Shown one piece after another: positions 54,129-64,000 of a DNA stretch of 64,000 nucleotides. The notes under the pieces are model-generated. The model searched no databases. It saw nothing but the letters and a program-made list of their open reading frames with translations, and was not told the DNA's origin. The DNA is from Rhodococcus rhodochrous (GTDB lineage: Bacteria > Actinomycetota > Actinomycetes > Mycobacteriales > Mycobacteriaceae): positions 1,178,001-1,242,000 of the forward strand of contig NZ_CP027557.1 of the NCBI RefSeq assembly GCF_014854695.1. The letters are read 5' to 3'. The position numbers and the translations under genes are program-made. Position 1 is the first letter of the stretch; each line of letters opens with the position of its first letter.

Positions 54129-55709
54129 TCAGTCCTCGTCGACGTAGCGCGGGAACACCGGCGACGGGGCGGGCAGTGGGGTGCCCGGAGCCAGGCGGGT
54201 CGCGACGGCGTCGAACTGCCGTGCCTCGGGTGCCTGACCGAGGAGGTCGAGGATCTTCGCGGCGGCATCCGGCATCACCGGCTGGACGAGCAGACCCACG
54301 ATCCGCACGACCTCGAGCGTGACGTACAGGACCGTCGCCATCCGCTCGGGATCGGTCTTGCGCAGCACCCACGGCTGCTGCGCCGAGAAGTAGCGGTTGG
54401 TCTCGCCGAGCACGTGCCAGATCGCTTCGAGACCGAGGTGCAGGGCCTGGGCGTCGAATTCGGCGCGCACCTTCGCGAGCAGCGCGTCGGCCTGGGCGAG
54501 CATGGCCTCGTCGTCGGCGGTGAACTCGCCCGGCGTGGGCACGGTGCCCTCGAGATTCTTCGCGACCATCGTCAGCGACCGCTGCGCGAGGTTGCCGAGG
54601 TCGTTGGCGAGGTCGGCGTTGATGCGGGTGACGATCGCCTCGTGGCTGTAGCTGCCGTCCTGGCCGTAGGAGATCTCACGGAGCAGGAAGAAGCGGAGCT
54701 GGTCGAGACCGTACCGGTCGACCATCTCGAGCGGGTCGACGACGTTGCCGACCGACTTCGACATCTTCTCGCCCTTGTTGAACAGGAAGCCGTGGACGAA
54801 GACCCGCTTCGGCAGTTCGAGACCCGCCGACATGAGGAAGGCCGGCCAGTAGACGGTGTGGAACCGCGTGATGTCCTTGCCGATGATGTGCAGATCGGCG
54901 GGCCAGTAGCGGCGGTAGGACTCCGACTCGGTGTCGGGGAAACCGGCGCCGGTGAGGTAGTTGGTCAGCGCGTCGACCCACACGTACATGACGTGATCGG
55001 GATGATCGGGGACCGGAACACCCCAGTCGAAGGTGGTGCGGGAGATCGACAGGTCCTTCAGGCCGCCGGAGACGAAGCTGACGATCTCGTTGCGACGGGT
55101 GGCCGGGGCGATGAAGTCGGGCTGCTCCTCGTAGAGCTCGAGCAGCTTGTCCTGGTAGGCCGACAACCGGAAGAAGTAGGTGGACTCCTCCGTCCACTCC
55201 ACGGGAGTGCCGGTGTCGGTGGAGATCCGCGAACCGTCCTCGAGCAGCGTGGTCTCGCCGTCGGTGTAGAACGCCTCGTCGCGGACCGAGTACCACCCCG
55301 CGTAGGTGTCGAGGTAGATGTCGCCCGAGTCGACCATGCGCTGCCAGATCGCCTTGCTCGCCTCGAGGTGATCGGCGTCCGTGGTGCGGATGAACCGGTC
55401 GTACGAGATGTTCAGCCGCTTGTCCATGGCCTCGAACACGTTCGAGTTGCGGGACGCGAGTTCGGTGACCGGGATCCCTTCCTTCGCGGCGGTCTGCTGC
55501 ATCTTCAGACCGTGCTCGTCGGTGCCGGTCAGGAAGCGCACGTCGAAGCCGTCGAGACGCTTGAACCGCGCGATCGCGTCGGTCGAGATGTACTCGTAGG
55601 CGTGCCCGATGTGCGGGGCGCCGTTCGGGTACGCGATCGCGGTCGTGACGTAGAACGGCGGGCGGGTGGGATCGCCGGCGGCCGGGCGGGAGGAATCAGG
55701 CGCAGTCAT
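54129..55709 (-). CDS. metG: Methionyl-tRNA synthetase
   Basis: The 526-residue class I synthetase has the HIGH box (33-36, in PHIGHAYEY), the KMSKS loop ([11 protein letters not shown]) and an anticodon-binding helical C-terminal domain. It lacks the C-terminal EMAP dimerisation domain, as do mycobacterial MetRS. It is divergent from tatD with 22 bp between. Confidence 0.97.
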   Translation of the reverse strand: MTAPDSSRPAAGDPTRPPFYVTTAIAYPNGAPHIGHAYEYISTDAIARFKRLDGFDVRFLTGTDEHGLKMQQTAAKEGIPVTELASRNSNVFEAMDKRLNISYDRFIRTTDADHLEASKAIWQRMVDSGDIYLDTYAGWYSVRDEAFYTDGETTLLEDGSRISTDTGTPVEWTEESTYFFRLSAYQDKLLELYEEQPDFIAPATRRNEIVSFVSGGLKDLSISRTTFDWGVPVPDHPDHVMYVWVDALTNYLTGAGFPDTESESYRRYWPADLHIIGKDITRFHTVYWPAFLMSAGLELPKRVFVHGFLFNKGEKMSKSVGNVVDPLEMVDRYGLDQLRFFLLREISYGQDGSYSHEAIVTRINADLANDLGNLAQRSLTMVAKNLEGTVPTPGEFTADDEAMLAQADALLAKVRAEFDAQALHLGLEAIWHVLGETNRYFSAQQPWVLRKTDPERMATVLYVTLEVVRIVGLLVQPVMPDAAAKILDLLGQAPEARQFDAVATRLAPGTPLPAPSPVFPRYVDED

Positions 55710-55731
55710 GGTGGCCAGTAGTTTATAGGGC

Positions 55732-56562
55732 GTGAGCGCAGCCCGTCCCGCCCCCGAAGCCCCGCAGCCGTTGAGCCCTCTCGTCGACGCCCACACGCAC
55801 CTCGACGCGTGCGGCGCCGAGGACGCCGCGACGACCTCCGCGATCGTCGATCGTGCCGCCGCGGTGGGGGTCGGACGCATCGTCACCGTCGCCGACGATC
55901 TCGAGGCGGCGCGTTTCGCCGTGCGGGCCGCGCACTGGGACGACCGCGTCCACGCGGCCGTCGCCATCCATCCCACCCGCGCGAACAGCCTCGACGACGC
56001 CACTCGCGCCGAGATCGAGAAGCTCGCCGCCGACCCGCGCTGCGTCGCGGTGGGGGAGACCGGCCTCGACCTCTACTGGCCCGGCAAGCTCGACGGGTGC
56101 GCCGAACCGGCCGAGCAGGAAGAGGGCTTCCGCTGGCACATCGACCTCGCGAAGCGACTCGGCAAGCCGCTGATGATCCACAACCGCGAGGCCGACGCCG
56201 ACCTGCTGCGCGTGCTGCACGACGAGGGCGCGCCCGAGAAGGTGATCTTCCACTGCTTCTCGTCGGATGCCGACATGGCCCGCCGCTGCGTCGACGCCGG
56301 ATACCTGCTGAGCTTCTCGGGCACCGTGAGCTTCAAGAACGCGAAGGCCCTGCGCGAAGCGGCGCCCCTCGTGCCCCGAGAACTGGTGCTGGTGGAGACC
56401 GACGCGCCGTTCCTGACCCCGCACCCCTTCCGGGGCGCGCCGAACGAGTCGTACTGCCTGCCGTACACCGTGCGCGCGCTCGCCGAGGTGCGGGGCGAGG
56501 ACGCCGAGGAACTGGCCGCGGCCACCACCGCGAACGCCGAGCGGGTGTACGGACTTTCGTAA
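55732..56562 (+). CDS. tatD: TatD family metal-dependent hydrolase
   Basis: The 276-residue product starts at GTG and shows the TIM-barrel metal ligands: [31 protein letters not shown] and [11 protein letters not shown]. Family members are 3'-5' DNases or D-aminoacyl hydrolases. Divergent from metG as in Rv1007c-Rv1008; in M. tuberculosis rpfB comes next, whereas here three genes intervene. Confidence 0.94.
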   Translation: MSAARPAPEAPQPLSPLVDAHTHLDACGAEDAATTSAIVDRAAAVGVGRIVTVADDLEAARFAVRAAHWDDRVHAAVAIHPTRANSLDDATRAEIEKLAADPRCVAVGETGLDLYWPGKLDGCAEPAEQEEGFRWHIDLAKRLGKPLMIHNREADADLLRVLHDEGAPEKVIFHCFSSDADMARRCVDAGYLLSFSGTVSFKNAKALREAAPLVPRELVLVETDAPFLTPHPFRGAPNESYCLPYTVRALAEVRGEDAEELAAATTANAERVYGLS

Positions 56563-56602
56563 AGGGCACGCGTGCCCCCACTCCCGTCGTGACAATACGG
56601 GC

Positions 56603-57679
56603 ATGCGCTCCTTCGTCTACAACTCTCATCCGGTACGTGTGATCTTCGGCCCCGGTACCGCCTCGCGGGTCGCGGACGAAGTACGTCGACTCGATCGTTC
56701 CCGCGTCCTGCTGCTCGCCGGCGAGCACGTGCGGCACCAGGCGGAACTGGTCGAGAAGTATCTCGGCGATCTGCAGGTCGCGCGTTTCGACGGCGCGGTG
56801 ATGCATACGCCGGTCGAGGTGACGGAACGGGTCCTCGGCGTGGTCACCGAGCACGACGTCGATGCGGTCGTCGCGGTCGGTGGCGGATCGACCACCGGAC
56901 TGGCCAAGGCACTGGCCCGCCGTACGGGGATCGATCAGGTGATCCTGCCGACGACCTACGCAGGGTCGGAGGTGACCCCCGTTCTCGGCGAGACCGCCGA
57001 CGGGGTGAAGACCACGCGTTCGTCGCCCGACATCCTTCCCGAGACCGTGATCTACGACGTGGAGTTCACCACGTCGATGCCGATCCCGCTGGCGGTGACC
57101 AGCGCGATCAACGCGATGGCCCACGCGATCGAGGCCCTCTACTCCGAACAGGCCAATCCGATCGTCGACGCCCTCGCGCTCGAGGCCGTTGCCGCGATCG
57201 CCCGGGGTATCCCGGCGCTCGGTGCGGACTCGGCCGATCCCGAGGGGCGTTCGGATCTCCTGCTCGCCGCGTGGCTCTCCGGCACCTGCCTCGCCTCGGC
57301 GGGAATGGGGCTGCACCACAAGCTCTGTCACGTCCTGGGCGGATCGTTCGACCTGCCGCACGCCGCCACCCACACCGTCGTCCTGCCCCACGCGCTCGCC
57401 TACAACGAACCGTCGGTACCGCACGTCATGGCGCGGGTCGCGCAGGCACTCGGCACGGATTCGGCACCCGCGGGCGTCTACGACCTCGTGGCGGCGGCCG
57501 GTGGGCCGACGAGTCTCGAGGAACTGGGGATGCGGGAGTCCGACCTGGACGAGGCGGCGCGACTGGCGACGGCGAAGCCGTATCCGAATCCTCGGGAGGT
57601 CACGGAGGTGGGTGTGCGGCGGTTGCTGGAAGAGGCGTTCACCGGTACCCGTCCGGAACCGGATCGGAAGTCTGGTTGA
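56603..57679 (+). CDS. Maleylacetate reductase (iron-type alcohol dehydrogenase fold)
   Basis: Reduces maleylacetate to 3-oxoadipate in the degradation of chlorinated or hydroxylated aromatics. The 358-residue product has the family features: VIFGPGTASRV at the start, AVGGGSTTGLAKA nucleotide motif, PTTYAGSEVTPVLGET, and metal ligands in AMAHAIEALYS and GLHHKLCHVLGG. No dioxygenase gene is adjacent. Its stop lies inside the first operator of the next gene. Confidence 0.9.
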   Translation: MRSFVYNSHPVRVIFGPGTASRVADEVRRLDRSRVLLLAGEHVRHQAELVEKYLGDLQVARFDGAVMHTPVEVTERVLGVVTEHDVDAVVAVGGGSTTGLAKALARRTGIDQVILPTTYAGSEVTPVLGETADGVKTTRSSPDILPETVIYDVEFTTSMPIPLAVTSAINAMAHAIEALYSEQANPIVDALALEAVAAIARGIPALGADSADPEGRSDLLLAAWLSGTCLASAGMGLHHKLCHVLGGSFDLPHAATHTVVLPHALAYNEPSVPHVMARVAQALGTDSAPAGVYDLVAAAGGPTSLEELGMRESDLDEAARLATAKPYPNPREVTEVGVRRLLEEAFTGTRPEPDRKSG

Positions 57680-57690
57680 AGCTACAACCA
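57673..57690. promoter_or_regulatory. Operator 1 of the DoxX gene (MarR-like)
   Basis: TGGTTG-AAGCTA-CAACCA is a perfect 6-6-6 palindrome overlapping the stop codon of the upstream gene and the -35 (TTGAAG) of the DoxX promoter. Confidence 0.7.
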
Positions 57691-57704
57691 TGAGTTGCTA
57701 TCTT
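57676..57704 (+). promoter_or_regulatory. Promoter of the DoxX gene
   Basis: TTGAAG (57676-57681), 17 bp, TATCTT (57699-57704). The -35 lies in operator 1 and the -10 touches operator 2, so both operators should block RNA polymerase. Confidence 0.65.
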
Positions 57705-57721
57705 AGTTGTCGCTTCAACTA
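57704..57721. promoter_or_regulatory. Operator 2 of the DoxX gene (MarR-like)
   Basis: TAGTTG-TCGCTT-CAACTA, a second perfect 6-6-6 palindrome, 31 bp centre to centre from operator 1 (three helical turns). The GTTG/CAAC core resembles MarR-type sites such as that of RosR in Corynebacterium. Confidence 0.7.
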
Positions 57722-57758
57722 AGTGGGGCTCTCCGGCCTCCTACCCGAAAGGCTCGAC

Positions 57759-58187
57759 ATGAAGACCCCTCTCGTCCGCGACATCGGCATCCTCATCGCC
57801 CGACTCGTACTCGGCGTCATCTTCCTCGCGCACGGACTGCAGAAGTTCAACTCGTGGGGATACGAAGGCACCAAGGCCGGCTTCGAAGGAATGGGCGTGC
57901 CCGCCCCGGCGATCTCGGCGTTCGTCGCCACCTGGATCGAGATCCTCGGCGGTCTCGCGCTCATCCTCGGTGTGCTCGTCCCCGTCTTCGGCGTCCTGCT
58001 GTTCCTGCTCATGCTCGGCGCGTTCTTCATCGTGCACGTGGAGAACGGAATCTACGTCGGCGACGGCGGTTTCGAGCTCGTGGCCGCGCTCGGCGCAGGG
58101 GCTCTCCTGCTCGCCGCGGTCGGTGCGGGAGCGTTCAGCGTCGACCGATTCCTCGCGCGGAAGGTTCCGCTCCTGCGCACAGCCTGA
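57759..58187 (+). CDS. DoxX family membrane protein
   Basis: The 142-residue product has four membrane helices and the DoxX pattern (LIARLVLGVIFLAHGLQKF, MGVPAPAISAFVATWIEILGGLALILG, LMLGAFFIVHVENG). Some actinobacterial DoxX proteins work in membrane oxidoreductase complexes that detoxify oxidants or thiols. Its tight double-operator promoter suggests induction by an oxidant or quinone-like effector. Confidence 0.9.
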   Translation: MKTPLVRDIGILIARLVLGVIFLAHGLQKFNSWGYEGTKAGFEGMGVPAPAISAFVATWIEILGGLALILGVLVPVFGVLLFLLMLGAFFIVHVENGIYVGDGGFELVAALGAGALLLAAVGAGAFSVDRFLARKVPLLRTA

Positions 58188-58264
58188 CCTGCGGTTCCGA
58201 GGTGCTGTGGACGATTTCTCCCGATCGTCCGCAGCGCCTTTTCCGTCCGATGACGCGCGCTTTT

Positions 58265-58301
58265 CGCATATGTCTTGTTATTCTCCTGCACGACATATGC
58301 G
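58265..58301. promoter_or_regulatory. Long inverted repeat upstream of the sulfatase gene
   Basis: CGCATATGTC (58265-58274) and GACATATGCG (58292-58301) are perfect 10-bp arms separated by 17 bp, ending 27 bp before the sulfatase ATG. Each arm contains CATATG. Operator or RNA hairpin; regulator unknown. Confidence 0.55.
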
Positions 58302-58328
58302 TTCACGGATCTCTCCGACAGGATCGAT

Positions 58329-60008
58329 ATGACCGTGCAGCAAGCTGTTCCGCGTCGCGACACCACGTGGAATGTCAATCGACGGACCTTCCTCGTGGGC
58401 GCGGGCGCGCTCCTCGCTGCCGGCCTCGTGGGCGCCGGTACATCTGCGGCACAGCCTCGGACACCGCAGCGCCCCAACATCCTCATCATCATGACCGACC
58501 AGGAGCGTCAGCCGATGCACTGGCCGGCCGACTGGGCGCGCAACAATCTGCCCAATCGGCAGCGGCTCGCCGATACGGGGCTGACCTTCACGCGGTCGTT
58601 CTGCAACGCCGCGATGTGCTCGCCCAGTCGCAGCACGTTCTTCACCGGGCTCTATCCCGCCCAGCACGGGGTGGTGAGCACCCTCACCGAGGGCGGCACG
58701 CTCTCGCCCACCGAGCCCGTGCTGCCGGTGGACGGCCAGAACATGGCGAAGATGCTGCTCTCCGCCGGATACGACGTCCATTACCGCGGCAAATGGCACA
58801 TGAGCAAGGGCGCCGACGGCGGCGACCCGTCGCCCGAGGACATCGCGCGGTACGGCTTCGCGGGGTGGGAGCCCCCGGAGGCGGGGCAGGACACCGCACC
58901 CGAGAACTTCGGGGGTGGCTGCGCCGACCGCGACGGCAAGATCGCCTCCGACGCTGCCGAGTTCCTGCGGTCGCGCAGCGCCTCCGACGACCGGCCGTTC
59001 GCGCTCATCGTGTCGTTCGCCAATCCCCACGACATCCTCTCGTACCCGAAGACCTGGGATCAGGTCGACGGCGACTGCAACAATTACGGTGCCTTCGCAC
59101 CCGAGGCCTTCGAGCAGGGAATCGACCTGCCGCCCACCATCGACGAGGACCTGCTCCGCAACTTCAAGCCCACCGCCCAGGCCGAACTACTCCTGCTGCT
59201 CGCAGGTGCGCTCGGTCCGCTGGTCGGTCCCGAAGCCGCACGGCAGTACGTCAACCTGTACGCCTACATGCACAAGGTCGTCGACCAGCACATCGGGACG
59301 GTTCTCGATGCGCTGGAATCGGTTTCGGGCATGCGCGAACGCACCGTCGTCTTCCGGGTGGCCGACCACGGCGAGATGGGGCTCTCCCACGGCGGACTCC
59401 GTCAGAAGGCCTTCAACGCCTACGAGGAGACGCTCAATGTTCCTCTCGTGGTGAGCAATCCGGTGATGTTCCCGAGGCCGGTCTCCACCGACGCGCTCGC
59501 GTCGCTGATCGACGTCATGCCCACCCTCGCGACGATGGCCGCCGTGCCCGACCGTTCGGCGTGGACGTTCAAGGGCGTCGACCTCACGCCCGTCATCGAG
59601 GGCGCGTCGTCCGGTGGCACGCCGCCACAGGTGCAGGACACCGTCCTGTTCACCTTCGACGACGAGAACGCCGCCGCGGCCAACGGGCAGACGACGGTGA
59701 AGCAGCCCAACCACATTCGCGCCGTCCGGCAGGACAGGTGGAAGTACGCGATGTACTTCGATCCGTCGGGACGCGCGCTGCCGCAGTTCGAACTCTACGA
59801 CCTGCACGACGATCCGCTCGAGACGCGCAACCGCGCGAACCCGCTCGACCTCGCGAACTTCGACCCGGTGCAGGTCGCGACCATGCACGCCGTCCTGATG
59901 GACGTGATGGCCCGCACGGGCACCACCCCGGCCGTGCCGATTCCGCAGTTCCCCGTACCGAGCGGATCCGCCGATCTCCCGATTCCCAGCGGGTCGGCCG
60001 GACGCTGA
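58329..60008 (+). CDS. Tat-exported sulfatase
   Basis: The 559-residue product has a twin-arginine signal (NRRTFLVGAG, 17-26) with a hydrophobic core, then an alkaline-phosphatase-fold sulfatase. The formylglycine site is C97 in CSPSR (97-101), with metal residues in IIMTDQERQ and VADHGEMG. It should hydrolyse a sulfate ester outside the membrane or be exported folded. The Cys-type site needs a formylglycine-generating enzyme, which is not in the window. Substrate unknown. Confidence 0.9.
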   Translation: MTVQQAVPRRDTTWNVNRRTFLVGAGALLAAGLVGAGTSAAQPRTPQRPNILIIMTDQERQPMHWPADWARNNLPNRQRLADTGLTFTRSFCNAAMCSPSRSTFFTGLYPAQHGVVSTLTEGGTLSPTEPVLPVDGQNMAKMLLSAGYDVHYRGKWHMSKGADGGDPSPEDIARYGFAGWEPPEAGQDTAPENFGGGCADRDGKIASDAAEFLRSRSASDDRPFALIVSFANPHDILSYPKTWDQVDGDCNNYGAFAPEAFEQGIDLPPTIDEDLLRNFKPTAQAELLLLLAGALGPLVGPEAARQYVNLYAYMHKVVDQHIGTVLDALESVSGMRERTVVFRVADHGEMGLSHGGLRQKAFNAYEETLNVPLVVSNPVMFPRPVSTDALASLIDVMPTLATMAAVPDRSAWTFKGVDLTPVIEGASSGGTPPQVQDTVLFTFDDENAAAANGQTTVKQPNHIRAVRQDRWKYAMYFDPSGRALPQFELYDLHDDPLETRNRANPLDLANFDPVQVATMHAVLMDVMARTGTTPAVPIPQFPVPSGSADLPIPSGSAGR

Positions 60009-61527
<1,519 letters not shown>

Positions 61528-61580
61528 CCGGCACGGGTGCGCACGGTGTGACCTGCTCCCGAGTGCGCTAGGTTCACCAC

Positions 61581-62489
61581 GTGTCAGCAGACGATCCCGA
61601 AACCACTCCGAGGGCCACCCCGGCTTCTCCGCGCGGGCTCGCCGCGCTGCTCGGACCCGCCGAGGTCCGCGCACTCGCGGAGGAGTTCGGGGTGCGCCCG
61701 ACGAAGCAGCTCGGCCAGAATTTCGTGCACGACGCGAACACGGTGCGCCGCATCGTCAACGTCGCCGGGGTCGGCCCCGAGGACGTCGTGCTCGAGGTCG
61801 GGCCCGGGCTGGGTTCGCTCACCCTCGCCCTGCTCGACGTCGTCGATCGTGTGGTCGCCGTCGAGCTCGATCCCGTTCTCGCGCAGCGTATTCCCACGAC
61901 CGTGCAGGAGCGTGCCCCGCAGCTCGCCGACCGCTTCGACGTCGTGCACATGGACGCGATGAAGGTGCTGCCGAAGGACCTTCCCGTCACGCCCACCGCG
62001 CTCGTCGCCAACCTGCCCTACAACGTCGCGGTGCCGGTGCTGCTGCACCTGTTCTCCGAGTTCCCCACTCTGCGAACCGCTCTCGTGATGGTGCAGGCCG
62101 AGGTCGCCGATCGGCTCGCAGCCGAACCGGGCGGCAAGATCTACGGCGTGCCCAGTGTGAAGGCGCGGTTCTTCGGCGACGTCCGCAGGGCCGGCGCCGT
62201 CGGGCGTGCGGTCTTCTGGCCCGTTCCCCAGGTGGAATCGGGCCTCGTGCGCGTCGACCGCTACACCGAGCCGCCGTGGCCCACCGACGCGCAGACGCGC
62301 GCCCGGGTCTTCGCCGTCGTCGACGCGGCCTTCGCTCAACGGCGAAAGACGTTGCGCGCAGCGCTGAGTGGATGGGCGGGCTCGCCAACGGAGGCCGAGA
62401 GGCGCCTGCTGGCCGCCGGTATCGAGCCGTCGACCCGCGGGGAGAAGCTCGACGCCGCCGCCTTCGTGAGGCTTGCAAGCGTGCAGTGA
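61581..62489 (+). CDS. rsmA: 16S rRNA (adenine1518/1519-N6)-dimethyltransferase
   Basis: KsgA/RsmA dimethylates two adenines in helix 45 of 16S rRNA late in 30S assembly. The 302-residue product shows the SAM motif [14 protein letters not shown], the target-base motif [11 protein letters not shown] and the start [20 protein letters not shown] start is used. It lies 53 bp after rpfB. Confidence 0.96.
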   Translation: MSADDPETTPRATPASPRGLAALLGPAEVRALAEEFGVRPTKQLGQNFVHDANTVRRIVNVAGVGPEDVVLEVGPGLGSLTLALLDVVDRVVAVELDPVLAQRIPTTVQERAPQLADRFDVVHMDAMKVLPKDLPVTPTALVANLPYNVAVPVLLHLFSEFPTLRTALVMVQAEVADRLAAEPGGKIYGVPSVKARFFGDVRRAGAVGRAVFWPVPQVESGLVRVDRYTEPPWPTDAQTRARVFAVVDAAFAQRRKTLRAALSGWAGSPTEAERRLLAAGIEPSTRGEKLDAAAFVRLASVQ

Positions 62490-62715
62490 TCCCGGTCACT
62501 CCTCCTGGCGGCGGGCTGCGATGTGTGGTTAAGTTGTCCTCGGTCGTTAGGTAGTGTGTTCGTGGTTTACCCCTCGCACATTTCTGGTTGCGAGCGGAGG
62601 CGATAGCCACGATGGAATCGTTTCAGCCGTGTAGTGACAGACCCGGGAGCCGAAACCGACTCCCGACGAGACAGAACGTCTACATCCGTTCTGCCTGCAA
62701 GTGAAGGACAGCAAC

Positions 62716-62922
62716 ATGGCTGAAGGTACTGTGAAGTGGTTCAACGGCGAAAAGGGCTTCGGCTTCATCGCTCCCTCGGACGGCTCCGCTGACGTCTTCG
62801 TGCACTTCTCCGAGATCCAGGGCCGCGGCTTCCGCACCCTCGAGGAGAACCAGCGCGTGAGCTTCGAGATCGGCCAGGGCCAGAAGGGCCCGCAGGCCAC
62901 CGGCGTGAACGTCATCGGCTGA
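62716..62922 (+). CDS. Cold shock protein (CspA family)
   Basis: A 68-residue single cold-shock domain with both RNA-binding motifs intact (KGFGFI and VFVHFS). It is an RNA chaperone. The preceding gap (62490-62715) is 226 bp, long enough for the structured leader often seen in csp genes. This gene is not in the M. tuberculosis ksgA-ispE interval and is an insertion here. Confidence 0.95.
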   Translation: MAEGTVKWFNGEKGFGFIAPSDGSADVFVHFSEIQGRGFRTLEENQRVSFEIGQGQKGPQATGVNVIG

Positions 62923-62937
62923 TACCGATAACTCTCC

Positions 62938-62975
62938 GAATCCGGGCCGGCACCTCAGGGTGCCGGCCCGGATTC
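62938..62975. terminator. Strong bidirectional terminator after the csp gene
   Basis: GAATCCGGGCCGGCACC and GGTGCCGGCCCGGATTC form a perfect 17-bp stem with loop TCAG. It ends both the csp gene and the leftward secreted-protein gene. Confidence 0.85.
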
Positions 62976-62985
62976 GTTCGTCCGG

Positions 62986-63252
62986 TCAGCCGATCATCGC
63001 TCCGTAACCGGTGATGCCCACGCCGGACGAGCCGGTCGACGACCCCGCGGAGTCGGCCGAACCGGTGGCCACGCCGGCCGAGCCGGTGGGCGGGTTGACG
63101 CAGTCCACGAGATTCAGCGAGCGCAGGACCAGGTCGCCGAGCGAGCAGACGCGCGGCGGGGCCGGTTCGGCCGAGGCGACGCCGGCGGTTCCCAGCGTGG
63201 CCGCCGCGGCGACGACGCAGACGGCGACCGCATTGCGTACGGATCGAGTCAC
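62986..63252 (-). CDS. Small secreted protein, unknown function
   Basis: GTG 63252 lies right after GGAGGAAAT and gives 88 residues. The signal peptide is clear ([19 protein letters not shown], cleavage near VASA|EP). The mature part has two Cys (36 and 51; likely one disulfide) and a Gly/Ser/Thr-rich tail. No family recognised. It sits between two conserved genes on the opposite strand. Confidence 0.75.
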   Translation of the reverse strand: MTRSVRNAVAVCVVAAAATLGTAGVASAEPAPPRVCSLGDLVLRSLNLVDCVNPPTGSAGVATGSADSAGSSTGSSGVGITGYGAMIG

Positions 63253-63342
63253 ATTTCCTCCAGTGTGTTCACGAGTCGCCCGATCGTAGAGCGCGGCCGC
63301 GGCGGTCGGGAAGCATCCGTATCCCGAGTAAGCTCTGTACTC

Positions 63343-64000
63343 GTGCTTTCCGTCGTGCCGACCCCCGTGACAGTGCGGGTCCCGTCCAAGGTCAACCTGC
63401 ATCTCGCGGTGGGCGACCTCCGTCCCGACGGCTACCACGACCTGCACACCGTCTTCCAGGCCCTGTCCCTGTACGACGAGGTGTCGGTGGTCCCCGCCGA
63501 CACCCTGAGCGTGACGGTGCGCGGTACGGGCGCCGAGGTGGTGCCCACCGATTCGACGAACCTGGCGTGGCGCGCCGCCGAGATGATGGCGGAACGAGCC
63601 GCGCGCACCCCCGACGTGGCGATCACGATCGACAAGGGCATCCCCGTCGCCGGCGGAATGGCCGGTGGCAGTGCCGACGCGGCCGCGACGCTGGTCGCGC
63701 TCGACGCGCTGTGGGGAATCGGGGCACCCCGGGAGGACCTCGCGGATCTCGCCGCCCGGCTCGGCAGCGACGTGCCGTTCTGCCTCCACGGCGGCACGGC
63801 GATCGGAACCGGACGGGGTGAGCGCCTCGTCCCTGTCCTCACCCGCGGCACCTTCCACTGGGTGCTGGCCCTCGCGAAGGGCGGCCTGTCCACACCGGTC
63901 GTCTTCCGCGAACTCGACCGGCTGCGCGCCGAGGGAGAACCTCAGCGTGTCGGCAGCGCCGATGCCGTGCTCTCCGCGCTCGGCTCCGGCGACGCCCACC
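63343..64000 (+). CDS. ispE: 4-diphosphocytidyl-2-C-methyl-D-erythritol kinase, 3' end beyond window
   Basis: GHMP-fold kinase of the MEP isoprenoid pathway. The visible part shows [24 protein letters not shown] with the substrate-binding residues and the ATP loop [17 protein letters not shown]. Several in-frame GTG codons exist; 63343 is chosen, but 63355 ([12 protein letters not shown]) matches other actinobacteria equally well. The gene runs past the end of the window. The order rpfB-ksgA-ispE is as in mycobacteria. Confidence 0.95.
   Translation, partial: MLSVVPTPVTVRVPSKVNLHLAVGDLRPDGYHDLHTVFQALSLYDEVSVVPADTLSVTVRGTGAEVVPTDSTNLAWRAAEMMAERAARTPDVAITIDKGIPVAGGMAGGSADAAATLVALDALWGIGAPREDLADLAARLGSDVPFCLHGGTAIGTGRGERLVPVLTRGTFHWVLALAKGGLSTPVVFRELDRLRAEGEPQRVGSADAVLSALGSGDAH

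Overview
The window is high-GC actinobacterial DNA, almost certainly a Rhodococcus (mycolic-acid Corynebacteriales/Mycobacteriales). The evidence is strong G/C bias at third codon positions, tandem MspA-type porins, an RpfB with DUF348-G5-Rpf architecture, MprAB-PepD, and a gene order that follows the Mycobacterium tuberculosis Rv0950c-Rv1011 block gene by gene. No tools were run: identifications come from reading translations, motifs and remembered synteny.

Layout. (1) 1-9.5 kb: M23 peptidase, sucCD, a YigZ protein on the opposite strand, the Rv0954-like and PerM-like division proteins, purN and purH. (2) 9.5-15.1 kb: a small unknown gene, an alpha/beta hydrolase, a DUF4126 protein, and the MoxR-type ATPase/VWA pair. 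(3) 15-17.6 kb: a leftward AEC transporter, lipoprotein and MFS operon. (4) 17.8-20.6 kb: a zinc-starvation module of six cysteine-depleted ribosomal protein paralogues (S18, S14, L33, L28 leftward; L31, L32 rightward) with a COG0523/Mrf-like protein, around a divergent promoter carrying two Zur-box-like sites. (5) 20.6-24.9 kb: mprA-mprB-pepD-moaB2 envelope-stress locus, with matching MprA-box-like repeats before mprA and pepD. (6) 25-29.5 kb: two MspA porins, mscL, a SAF-domain protein, a Ruc-like zinc-ribbon chaperone and 5-formyl-THF cyclo-ligase. (7) 29.5-33.9 kb: galU, glp/moeA, rimJ-like acetyltransferase, the GlpR/SepX-like receptor, tRNA-Ala(CGC) and a tiny ORF. (8) 34-41 kb, a more accessory stretch: SDR, nitrobindin-like protein, arginine deiminase, ArsC, a second mscL, GntR regulator, BCCT transporter with a coupled methyltransferase-like gene, and a YbjN/TY-Chap-like protein. 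(9) 41-49.4 kb: protein mannosyltransferase, rsmI, an alanine/glycine symporter, and a 1,324-residue HTH-STAND-TM-WD40 protein. (10) 49.4-54 kb: pabB, an ECF41-type sigma factor coupled to an FAD oxidoreductase, and a DUF2786 protein. (11) 54-64 kb: metG and tatD; a three-gene insertion (maleylacetate reductase, DoxX, Tat-exported sulfatase); then rpfB, ksgA, a cold-shock gene, a small secreted protein, and ispE running off the end.

Themes: much of the window concerns envelope and division (M23 peptidase, Rv0954/PerM pair, MprAB-PepD, porins, MscL, Glp-GlpR, Pmt, RpfB), mixed with one-carbon, purine and folate metabolism (purN, purH, 5-formyl-THF ligase, pabB, metG). The observations most worth a second look are the large STAND-WD40 protein with the structured DNA before it, the compact Zur/C-minus ribosome module with a P-loop-less COG0523 protein, an ECF41 operon with a readable cognate promoter, the acidic insertion in one of the two porins, and the double-operator promoter of the DoxX gene.
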